Shown: piece after piece, positions 1-5,112 of the stretch | How positions within the stretch are numbered: position 1 is the stretch's first letter | Layout: the number at the start of each line of letters is the position of its first letter | Source: Candidatus Hydrogenedentota bacterium | GTDB taxonomy: Bacteria; Spirochaetota; Leptospiria; Turneriellales; J094 | DNA length: 8,088 bases | Assembly (NCBI GenBank): GCA_003695005.1 | Contig: RFJE01000189.1 | Coordinates: 1-8,088 of the forward strand | Reading direction: 5' to 3' | Translations under genes and position numbers: made by a program | The notes under the pieces: model-generated | The model's database searches: none | What the model saw: only the letters and a program-made list of their open reading frames with translations | Told to the model about the DNA's origin: nothing

Positions 1-81
1 AAAATACCTTTTATAAAAATAGGACGATTGAAAAGATACAGAAAAAAAGACATAGAAAAAATATTAGAAAGAGGCCTGTGA
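1..81 (+). CDS. Helix-turn-helix (excisionase/HTH_17-type) protein, C-terminal end only
   Basis: Partial gene whose 5' end lies left of the window. Frame 1 reads 26 residues and then TGA at 79-81. The visible stretch has IPFIKIGR, then KRYRKKDIEKIL, ending in ERGL. This pattern (I-P-x-I/x-K-I-G-R, basic residues, then R-K-x-D-I-E-x-x-L) is the wing and last helix of small MerR-like HTH_17/excisionase-type DNA-binding domains, which are usually 60-90 residues long. Such proteins act as excisionases, phage or plasmid regulators, or antitoxin-like regulators; which of these applies cannot be told from the fragment. Its last 18 bp overlap the 3' end of the convergent glycosylase gene. The family call is inferred from a short tail, so it is moderately confident. 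Confidence 0.6.
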   Translation, partial: KIPFIKIGRLKRYRKKDIEKILERGL

Positions 82-762
82 TAACTTTTCTTTGCTTTTG
101 TAATATTTGCAAATAGCATTGCAACTACATTGTTTACATAGAGGCTTTCTGTGCAAGCAGATTTCCCTTCCAATGTCTAACAAGTTGTAGTAAAAAATTT
201 TTGGATCGAAGCCGTTCTTTATCGAGCATTTCAAAAGTTGTTCTGAGAAATTCCATGCATTTTTGTCTTCGTAAAATCTTTTTTTCCAATTAAAGCCGAA
301 AATTCTTTTTAAAACTCTTCCTATTACTCCGTCCATTAAGGGTCTTGGCTCGTCGAAGCCAAAAAGCAAAATCGCATTGTAAGTGTTTTTTCCAATTCCT
401 TTTACTTTTTTTAACTTTTGTTTAAGGATTTCGATGTCCTTTTCTTCGCAGAGTAGCCTTGATACTTCAATTAAAGTTAAAGTTTTTTTATGCTGTAGTC
501 CCAACGGCTTTAGCATGTGTTCAATTTTGTCAGGAGAAGCATTGGCTAATTCGCAGGGTGTTGGATAAGTGCTCAATAATTTATAATAAATAATCAAAAC
601 TCTATTGGTGTTAACTTTGTTTAGTAATATTTCTCCGATGCTAACGTGCCAAGGAGAAACTTTTTGTGTTCTTAGATTTCTCCACGGGAATCTTAATGGT
701 TCTTTTCTGAAATCAAAAATACATTTAATTGCTGGGATTAAATGTTTACAAATTTTTTTCAA
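64..762 (-). CDS. HhH-GPD DNA glycosylase with [4Fe-4S] cluster (MutY/Mig-like)
   Basis: A 232-residue base-excision repair glycosylase of the EndoIII/MutY superfamily. Seen in order: FPWR at 25-28, typical of MutY and mismatch glycosylases; GEILL with Glu44, where MutY and Mig carry their catalytic Glu; the helix-hairpin-helix KGIGKNT at 121-127; MDGVIGRV with the conserved Asp144; and four cysteines (202, 209, 212, 218) spaced C-x6-C-x2-C-x5-C, the standard Fe-S loop. The position that is Lys in EndoIII, Ser in MutY and Tyr in the T:G glycosylase Mig is Asn126 here. The protein is shorter than MutY and lacks its C-terminal NUDIX-like domain. This points to a Mig-like monofunctional mismatch glycosylase, which in other organisms repairs T:G formed by deamination of 5-methylcytosine beside a methyltransferase gene. 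No methyltransferase is in view. The start is TTG at 762-760, since an in-frame TAA lies three codons upstream and the first ATG is at residue 83; no Shine-Dalgarno is visible. GC is about 34 %, below the core genes. Confidence 0.85.
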   Translation of the reverse strand: MKKICKHLIPAIKCIFDFRKEPLRFPWRNLRTQKVSPWHVSIGEILLNKVNTNRVLIIYYKLLSTYPTPCELANASPDKIEHMLKPLGLQHKKTLTLIEVSRLLCEEKDIEILKQKLKKVKGIGKNTYNAILLFGFDEPRPLMDGVIGRVLKRIFGFNWKKRFYEDKNAWNFSEQLLKCSIKNGFDPKIFYYNLLDIGREICLHRKPLCKQCSCNAICKYYKSKEKLSQASF

Positions 763-771
763 ATTAATGTC

Positions 772-960
772 TTAAAAAGACGTCGAATTTCCGTTCGTAC
801 CCAAAGGGCAGGACCCGAAATTCGACGGAGGCTCTGCCCGATGGGGTACGCTCGGCGACCGAATGAAGCGATATGTTAGTGAGCGTAGCGCGGAAGTGCT
901 CGCGAGCACGAACGGCGAGCGGGCCACTAGTACATCCATGTACCTCGGGGGGTGTCCCAC
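772..960. repeat. GC-rich intergenic element with nested inverted repeats
   Basis: A sharply bounded block of 61 % GC (110 of 180 bases over 781-960) between a 34 % GC gene and an AT-rich leader. It contains several perfect inverted repeats. An 11-bp pair lies at 781-791 and 817-827. A 7-bp pair at 796-802 and 844-850 encloses a 6-bp pair at 806-811 and 834-839. There is a 14-bp perfect palindrome at 896-909 (GTGCTCGCGAGCAC) and a 6-bp pair with a 2-base loop at 930-943. CCGTTCG at 791-797 also recurs as its complement at 909-915. The first pair is mutually exclusive with the next two in a simple fold. A 62-codon frame is open on the - strand (GTG at 960, stop at 772), but its composition is Ser/Arg/Pro-rich and it shows no domain. 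Most likely it is a dispersed palindromic repeat or structured RNA; copy number cannot be judged from one window. Confidence 0.55.
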
Positions 961-1009
961 CTTCTAAATATAGGGAATAATTAAGGGCTTACCGCCAAAA
1001 AGAAAAATG

Positions 1010-1045
1010 TTGACATTTTCTCTATATAAAGAAAAGTGTTATTTA
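1010..1045 (+). promoter_or_regulatory. Possible promoter region of spoVG
   Basis: The AT-rich leader of spoVG holds a perfect -35-like TTGACA at 1010-1015 and a TATATAAA run at 1023-1030. The distance between them is too short for a normal sigma-70 pair, and no good -10 sits 16-18 bp after the TTGACA. TTGACA is also part of an inverted repeat, AAAATGT-TG-ACATTTT, at 1004-1019, which could be a regulator site. Promoter activity somewhere here is expected from the gene layout, but the exact elements are not established. Confidence 0.3.
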
Positions 1046-1051
1046 GCGTAG

Positions 1052-1059
1052 AAGGAGGT
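1052..1059 (+). promoter_or_regulatory. Strong Shine-Dalgarno of spoVG
   Basis: AAGGAGGT lies 7 bases before the ATG at 1067 and is close to fully complementary to the usual 16S rRNA 3' end. It fixes the spoVG start. It stands out because nearly every other start in the window has no recognisable ribosome binding site, suggesting spoVG is translated at a high level. Confidence 0.9.
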
Positions 1060-1066
1060 ACTGAAA

Positions 1067-1369
1067 ATGGTCGAAATAACCCGAACACAGGTCTATGCGC
1101 GCGGAGACGGGAAGAATACAATTGGCTATGCTCATATTACCCTCGGAGATACATTTGTGGTTAAAAATCTCCGTATTGTTAAAGGTCGAAAAGGTATTTT
1201 TGTGGGCATGCCATCGAACCGAAGTAAAAGAGGAGACTATATTGATATTTTCTTCCCGATTAACCAAGAAGCTCGAAAGTATTTAACGGAAACTGTCATT
1301 ACTGCGTTTCGGTCGGAATATCCGGAGCTATTAGAAGGAGAAGTCATTTACGGCCTAGATGAGCAGTAA
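1067..1369 (+). CDS. spoVG: SpoVG family nucleic-acid-binding regulator
   Basis: A 100-residue protein matching the SpoVG family along its length. It has the beta-strand region ITLGDTFVVKNLRIV (24-38), then KGIFVGMPS (42-50), the basic NR.K stretch and the DIFFPIN strand (60-66), ending in a helix. SpoVG proteins are small dimers known in Firmicutes and Borrelia to bind DNA and RNA and to modulate many genes. In non-sporulating bacteria the sporulation name is historical. The ATG is set by the strong AAGGAGGT 7 bases upstream. gspC follows after only 10 bp, so the two are probably co-transcribed. The upstream leader of about 100 bp is AT-rich with a possible promoter. Identification is firm; the target genes here are unknown. 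Confidence 0.93.
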   Translation: MVEITRTQVYARGDGKNTIGYAHITLGDTFVVKNLRIVKGRKGIFVGMPSNRSKRGDYIDIFFPINQEARKYLTETVITAFRSEYPELLEGEVIYGLDEQ

Positions 1370-1379
1370 AGCTTAGCCT

Positions 1380-2303
1380 ATGCTAGCGGAAAAACTAGAA
1401 AATTGGCTTTCGAGTTTCTCTCTCTTTCCTTTTTTAACTCGATACAAAAACACAATTTTAACTTATGTTGTGGTAATTTTTTTTTCGATGGGATTTGCAA
1501 AACTAACCGCAACTTATTTAGAGCTAAAACTGACAGATGCAAGCAAAAGACAACAGAAGCTTATCCCCGAAACCTATCACCGTGCAAAAGTACATCGATC
1601 TAAAGAAGTGCGGGCTGATATCTCGGAGTTAATTGGAGGTCCTATTTTTGAGCAAGCTCCCGTACAAACCGAAGAAAATCCTCAAGCAGAAACCCCTGTG
1701 GCAACTGCCGTTCCTTTTGAGTTACTAGGTACACTCGAAGGTGATCCAAGTTTTGCAAGAGCAGTCATTCGAGAGCTAGGTGGGAAAAACGAAACGAGGG
1801 AAGTCGCAACTTATGAAAAAATTGGAAATGCGGTGGTATTATATATTGGCCGAGAATATATTTGGGTAAAAGAAAATGGTCGAAAATTTAAAGTAAAAGT
1901 AGGGGAGCGGAGTAACCAAGTCAATCAACCGGTTACGGCGCAGCAAACAAAACCAAGCAATATTACAAGTGGTCAGGTCATAAAAAAAGTAATTTCTCGC
2001 GAAGAAGTAAATAAAATTATTAAGGGAAATCCTGCGACCATCTATAAAGATGCTGCCTTTGGCCCCTATTTAGTCGGTGGTAAAATTAAAGGCTATAAAA
2101 TTCATAGGGTGAAACCAACACATATTTTTTATAAGCTTGGTGCGCGTGCTGGAGACATTATTGAAAAAGTCAATGGATTTGAGCTTTCCGACACCGAGCG
2201 AATGTTTGAACTTTGGAAGTCTATTAAAACAGCCCCACGAGTTACCATTCAGGTGCTTCGAAACAACAAACGAATTACCTATGATTTTGTGATCCAAAAC
2301 TAA
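1380..2303 (+). CDS. gspC: Type II secretion system protein GspC (HR plus PDZ domains)
   Basis: A 307-residue inner-membrane component of the type II secretion machine, which links the cytoplasmic-membrane platform to the outer-membrane secretin GspD. Seen: a short cytoplasmic N-terminus; one hydrophobic segment at about 25-45 (NTILTYVVVIFF...); a Pro/Glu/Thr-rich periplasmic linker around 85-112; the homology-region domain from PFELLGTL at 112 to about 175; a Gln/Thr-rich second linker; and a C-terminal PDZ domain at about 230-305 with the GYKIHRV strand, LGARAGDIIEKVNG (253-266) and a final VTIQVLRNNK strand. Length and domain order are normal for GspC. No Shine-Dalgarno is visible; the start lies 10 bp after the spoVG stop, so re-initiation is plausible. 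The other gsp genes are not next to it: the stop codon opens directly into a hairpin array. An orphan gspC away from gspD-M is the odd point. Confidence 0.85.
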   Translation: MLAEKLENWLSSFSLFPFLTRYKNTILTYVVVIFFSMGFAKLTATYLELKLTDASKRQQKLIPETYHRAKVHRSKEVRADISELIGGPIFEQAPVQTEENPQAETPVATAVPFELLGTLEGDPSFARAVIRELGGKNETREVATYEKIGNAVVLYIGREYIWVKENGRKFKVKVGERSNQVNQPVTAQQTKPSNITSGQVIKKVISREEVNKIIKGNPATIYKDAAFGPYLVGGKIKGYKIHRVKPTHIFYKLGARAGDIIEKVNGFELSDTERMFELWKSIKTAPRVTIQVLRNNKRITYDFVIQN

Positions 2304-2337
2304 AGAGTCTGTGCACCAACTGTCGCACAGACTCTTT
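2302..2337 (+). terminator. Hairpin 1 after gspC, likely terminator
   Basis: Perfect 13-bp stem, AAAGAGTCTGTGC at 2302-2314 paired with 2325-2337, with a 10-base loop. It begins inside the gspC stop codon (2301-2303). The 3' arm ends in only three T's before CCC, so a classic U-tract is missing; termination or 3'-end protection of the spoVG-gspC mRNA is inferred from the position. Confidence 0.65.
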
Positions 2338-2366
2338 CCCTCACCAAATTTTCAATTTGGTGAGGG
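2338..2366 (+). terminator. Hairpin 2, abutting hairpin 1
   Basis: A second perfect 13-bp stem, CCCTCACCAAATT at 2338-2350 paired with 2354-2366, with the 3-base loop TTC. It starts on the base after hairpin 1 ends. There is no T-tract behind it (ATTGAAG follows). It may back up termination or stabilise the transcript end. Confidence 0.5.
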
Positions 2367-2379
2367 ATTGAAGCGTCCT

Positions 2380-2412
2380 GCTTGTGTGCCAACAGGAGGT
2401 TGGCGCGCAAGC
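2380..2412 (+). other. Hairpin 3 with AGGAGG in the loop
   Basis: A 13-bp stem, 2380-2392 paired with 2400-2412, closing the loop CAGGAGG. Two of the pairs are G-U in the + strand transcript and would be A-C mismatches in the other strand, so if it is a functional RNA fold it is in + strand RNA. The loop displays a perfect anti-SD complement, but no usable frame starts after it (TTG at 2400 reaches a stop after five codons). Role unknown. Confidence 0.5.
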
Positions 2413-2450
2413 TCTAAACAAGGATTTACGGTCATTTTTGCTTTACAACC

Positions 2451-2464
2451 TGACATGAATGTCA
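2451..2464. promoter_or_regulatory. Candidate operator palindrome before the hydrolase gene
   Basis: TGACATGAATGTCA is an inverted repeat with 6-bp arms and a 2-base centre, ending 10 bases before the hydrolase ATG. A -35-like TTTACA at 2442-2447 overlaps its left flank, so a bound dimeric regulator would block transcription. The -10 is not clear, and the regulator is unknown. Confidence 0.35.
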
Positions 2465-2474
2465 ATTTTTACTT

Positions 2475-3380
2475 ATGGCGAGTTGGGAAAGTAATATAGC
2501 GCGGCAAACAACAAAGTTGATTTCGGATTTATTTTTTGCCAATCCAATGCCCATTCAGTATAAAAAGTATTTTTTAGAGATACCATCTCTGCTGTTGCCA
2601 AATATTCCTAATGTTCAGGTGGCATCCGAAAAAATAGGGGGTGTTCCCGTAGAAAGGCTTACTCCACAAAAAAAAGAAAATGGCATTTTGCTGTATTTCC
2701 ATGGTGGTGGATTTATGTTTGGCTCTCCCCGTACTCATCGTAGGATGGTGTCGAGGTTAGCGAAGTATTTGCATCGAGAAGCTATCAATGTCGATTATCG
2801 ATTAGCTCCAAAGCATCCATTTCCGGCTCCGATAGAAGATGCTTATCTTGTTTATACAGCACTGTTAAACCAGGGAATATCACCTGCTGATATCTTACTA
2901 GGAGGGGATTCTGCGGGAGGTGGTCTGTGCATTTCGCTTTTGCAAGAATTACGGGAAAAAAATATAGAACTTCCATCAGGAGCTGTTTTATTTTCCCCAT
3001 GGGGAGATATGCACGGCAATAGTGTATCTCATGTAGCTCGTGATGAGCTGGACCCAATGCTACAAGGAAGCAAAATCGGTGGCTGGGCAAAAGACTATTT
3101 ACAGGGGGCTAGTCCCGATAATCCAAAAGCTTCTGTGATTTTTGCCGATTATACTGGATTTCCCCCGTTACTGATTCAGGTCGGATCTGATGAAGTCCTC
3201 TTTGATGATGCCATTCGCATTGAAAAGAAAGCTCGAGAAGCCAATGTCCCTGTTCAGCTTACGGTCTATGATAAAATGTTTCATGTATGGCAAATTTGGG
3301 CACCCTGGGTTCCTGAATCAGAAAAAGCCTTGCAAGAAGTGGTTAGCTGGCAAAAATCAATGGAACTAGGCAGGACTTAG
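2475..3380 (+). CDS. Alpha/beta hydrolase, family IV (HSL-type) esterase
   Basis: A 301-residue carboxylesterase/lipase-like enzyme of the hormone-sensitive-lipase family. Seen: the oxyanion-hole motif HGGG at 76-79, followed by F-x-F-G-S; the DYRLAPKHPFPAP block at 107-119, typical of this family; the nucleophile elbow GDSAGG at 144-149 with Ser146; the acid in GSDEVLFDD with Asp239; and His270 in FHVWQIW. The triad Ser146-Asp239-His270 is therefore complete. It is expected to cleave short- or medium-chain esters; the physiological substrate cannot be named. There is no secretion signal, so it is probably cytoplasmic even though it lies after gspC. The ATG lacks a Shine-Dalgarno (upstream bases are T-rich), but the family's N-terminal cap helices fit this start. 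The gene is convergent with ackA, 25 bp away, and no clear terminator lies between them. Confidence 0.88.
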   Translation: MASWESNIARQTTKLISDLFFANPMPIQYKKYFLEIPSLLLPNIPNVQVASEKIGGVPVERLTPQKKENGILLYFHGGGFMFGSPRTHRRMVSRLAKYLHREAINVDYRLAPKHPFPAPIEDAYLVYTALLNQGISPADILLGGDSAGGGLCISLLQELREKNIELPSGAVLFSPWGDMHGNSVSHVARDELDPMLQGSKIGGWAKDYLQGASPDNPKASVIFADYTGFPPLLIQVGSDEVLFDDAIRIEKKAREANVPVQLTVYDKMFHVWQIWAPWVPESEKALQEVVSWQKSMELGRT

Positions 3381-3405
3381 GCACGATGAGTATCATAAGC
3401 GATAA

Positions 3406-4566
3406 CTAGCATAGCCGATAGACCCAGTAGGCAATTTGCTTTTCTTCGTTTGTACGGATGCGCAATACTGGTAAGGATCCAGCTTGATGTAAAAAACCGT
3501 TTTCCGGCGGGTTTTCATTTTTTTGTTTATCCAAGAAATAGCCTAAATTTTTTAAATAGTGAATTGTTTTTTCTCGCACAAGAGCAGAATTTTCACCAAT
3601 ACCTGCAGTAAAGACTAGTGCAGGTTTCTCTAACAAGATAAAGTACGAAGCAATTTTTTCAGCTAAACGCCGACAAAAAATCTCAATGGCTAATTTTGCT
3701 CTTTCGCAGTTACTTTCTTGCAATGCACGCATATCATTATCCAATCCAGAAATTCCTAAAAGTCCACTTTTTTTATTCAGGAGTTTATCCATTGTATCGA
3801 TGTCTATATTTTCGTTTCGCATAATAGCAAGAACAAGACCGGCATCAATGTCGCCACATCGAGTTCCCATCACTAAACCTTCGAGAGGGGTATATCCCAT
3901 GGTTGTTGCAATGGATTTTCCATTGGCAATCGCACACAAAGAAGCACCATTTCCTAAATGGCAACTAATGACATCTTTTGAAAAATTCTTTTGAGATTGT
4001 TCGCGTATCTTTTTATATGTAAGGCTAATAAATTCATGCGAAATACCATGGAAACCAAAACGACGATATCCTTTCTCTGTAAGAGTAAAATCAATGGCAT
4101 ACGTATAAGCTTCCGGTGGCAAAGTAGAGTGAAAGCCTGTGTCAAATACTGCTACTTGCTTTGCTTTCGGCAATAATTCTTGGGTTGCATAAATACCCGC
4201 TAAATTCGCAGGGTTATGCAATGGCGCCAGAGGTATTAAACTCTCAATGGTAGCAATCCTTTCTTTATCCAGAAGAACTGGCTTTGTAAGCTTTTGACCA
4301 CCATGGACAACACGATGGCCAACTGCTTGTATTTGCAAATTTTCTTGCTGAAGAATGGTTAAAATTTCCAAAAGAGCACTTTTGTGATTTGGGTAATTTT
4401 GTTGTTTTTCGGCAATCACTTCACCATTTTTTTGAATAGATAATTCTGAATTTTCCCCTTCGCCAATTTCTTGTACTTTACCCGAAATCACTTCTTGTAG
4501 GGGCTCTACTGGCTTAAACACTTTGAACTTAATAGAAGAAGAGCCGCAATTTAAAACTAAAATCAT
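3406..4566 (-). CDS. ackA: Acetate kinase
   Basis: A 386-residue acetate kinase, which interconverts acetyl phosphate plus ADP with acetate plus ATP in the cytoplasm. Motifs in order: LVLNCGSSS at the N-terminus (Asn6, Ser9), GHRVVHGG at 83-90 (Arg85), FDTGFH at 141-146 with the catalytic Asp142, RRFGFHGISH at 168-177 with His174, HLGNGAS at 203-209, GTRCGD at 234-239 with Arg236, and the nucleotide-binding AGIGEN at 321-326. All residues of the known active site appear to be present. It is slightly short for the family (about 400). The ATG overlaps the stop of the EIIA gene (ATGA), with AAGGAAA 7 bases upstream as ribosome binding site, so the two are translationally coupled. No phosphotransacetylase gene is adjacent, which is unusual since pta often pairs with ackA. 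Confidence 0.97.
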   Translation of the reverse strand: MILVLNCGSSSIKFKVFKPVEPLQEVISGKVQEIGEGENSELSIQKNGEVIAEKQQNYPNHKSALLEILTILQQENLQIQAVGHRVVHGGQKLTKPVLLDKERIATIESLIPLAPLHNPANLAGIYATQELLPKAKQVAVFDTGFHSTLPPEAYTYAIDFTLTEKGYRRFGFHGISHEFISLTYKKIREQSQKNFSKDVISCHLGNGASLCAIANGKSIATTMGYTPLEGLVMGTRCGDIDAGLVLAIMRNENIDIDTMDKLLNKKSGLLGISGLDNDMRALQESNCERAKLAIEIFCRRLAEKIASYFILLEKPALVFTAGIGENSALVREKTIHYLKNLGYFLDKQKNENPPENGFLHQAGSLPVLRIRTNEEKQIAYWVYRLC

Positions 4567-5045
4567 ATTTTACTTTCCTTTTCCGCTTGTTTAATAATTT
4601 GCATAGCTGCTTGGCTTGTTTTCGCATGACTTAACTGTTTACGGAAGTCAGGATTATAAAAAAGTCGTGCAATACAAGCTAATGTATCTAAATGAAGTTT
4701 TGTATCTCCCTTTGGAATTAAAACTAAAATTACAAATTTAACTGGTTTATAGTCAATGGCAGCAAAATCATATCCACGTGGTAAAATCACTAAAAGGGAA
4801 GTTGGCCTTTGAAAGCAAGGCAAACTAGCATGAGGCATGGCTACTTCTTCGCCAATGCCTGTGGTTTGTTTTTTTTCTCGCTCTAAAACAGCGTTTTCAA
4901 TTTCACAACAATCACACTGGTTATCGGGGATGAGAGGGCAAATACGTTGGCATAGCTCTCTTATAAGCTCAAACTTATTGAAAGTATAAGCCCAGTTTGG
5001 GTTTACATAAATCCTATCGGTGGTGAGCATCTCACTAAATTGCAT
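4563..5045 (-). CDS. PTS EIIA domain protein (fructose/Ntr type) with cysteine cluster
   Basis: A 160-residue single-domain EIIA of the PtsN/fructose type (PTS_EIIA_2). The N-terminus MQFSEMLTTDRIYV matches the usual start of the fold. TGIGEEVAMPH at 62-72 carries the phosphorylatable His72, and HLDTLACIARLF at 118-129 holds the second conserved His118. The frame stays open to an ATG at 5141, but that would overlap pgk and add a tail foreign to the family, so ATG 5045 is chosen. No EIIB, EIIC, HPr or EI gene is nearby, so a regulatory role is likelier than sugar uptake. Residues 32-47 hold five cysteines (32, 36, 44, 46, 47) in the stretch that is normally a plain helix/linker, with Cys77 just after the active His; this is not typical and could bind metal or sense redox state. 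It is the first gene of an operon with ackA, overlapping it by 4 bp, and is divergent from pgk. Confidence 0.85.
   Translation of the reverse strand: MQFSEMLTTDRIYVNPNWAYTFNKFELIRELCQRICPLIPDNQCDCCEIENAVLEREKKQTTGIGEEVAMPHASLPCFQRPTSLLVILPRGYDFAAIDYKPVKFVILVLIPKGDTKLHLDTLACIARLFYNPDFRKQLSHAKTSQAAMQIIKQAEKESKI
4574..4580 (-). promoter_or_regulatory. Ribosome binding site of ackA inside the EIIA gene
   Basis: AAGGAAA on the - strand, 7 bases before the ackA ATG. It lies within the last codons of the EIIA gene, and the ATG and TGA share bases as ATGA. This supports translational coupling of EIIA and acetate kinase. Confidence 0.7.
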
Positions 5046-5112
5046 TTTCTTGTGACGATTGTGACATAAGCACAGAGAAGTCAACGAAATAAATTCTTTA
5101 CCGTTTGTCAAA
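5046..5112. promoter_or_regulatory. Divergent control region of EIIA-ackA and pgk
   Basis: These 67 bp must hold or overlap the promoters of both operons. A direct repeat TTGTGAC occurs at 5050-5056 and 5059-5065, nine bases apart. TTGACA (5111-5106) and TTGACT (5084-5079) occur on the - strand as -35-like hexamers, but no convincing -10 follows either at normal spacing. On the + strand no clear promoter was recognised. The repeat is a candidate regulator site; this is inference. Confidence 0.35.

Noticed and set aside
772..960. A 62-codon open frame on the - strand starting with GTG
   Set aside because: It coincides with a GC-rich palindromic element, has no ribosome binding site or recognisable domain, and its Ser/Arg/Pro-rich composition is what non-coding GC-rich DNA gives.
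1004..1030. Complete sigma-70 promoter TTGACA plus TATATA for spoVG
   Set aside because: The hexamers are only about 7-9 bp apart, so they cannot work as a normal pair; reported only as a low-confidence region.
2394..2412. AGGAGG in hairpin 3 as the ribosome binding site of the esterase
   Set aside because: It lies about 75 bases before the esterase ATG, and the only nearby start-like codon (TTG 2400) stops after five codons.
2311..2499. Open frame across the hairpin array on the + strand
   Set aside because: It is read through three structured hairpins, lacks a start signal and overlaps the esterase in another frame.
3381..3405. Terminator between the esterase and ackA
   Set aside because: The 25-bp convergent gap shows no stable stem or T-tract; the transcripts may overlap or end inside the neighbouring gene.
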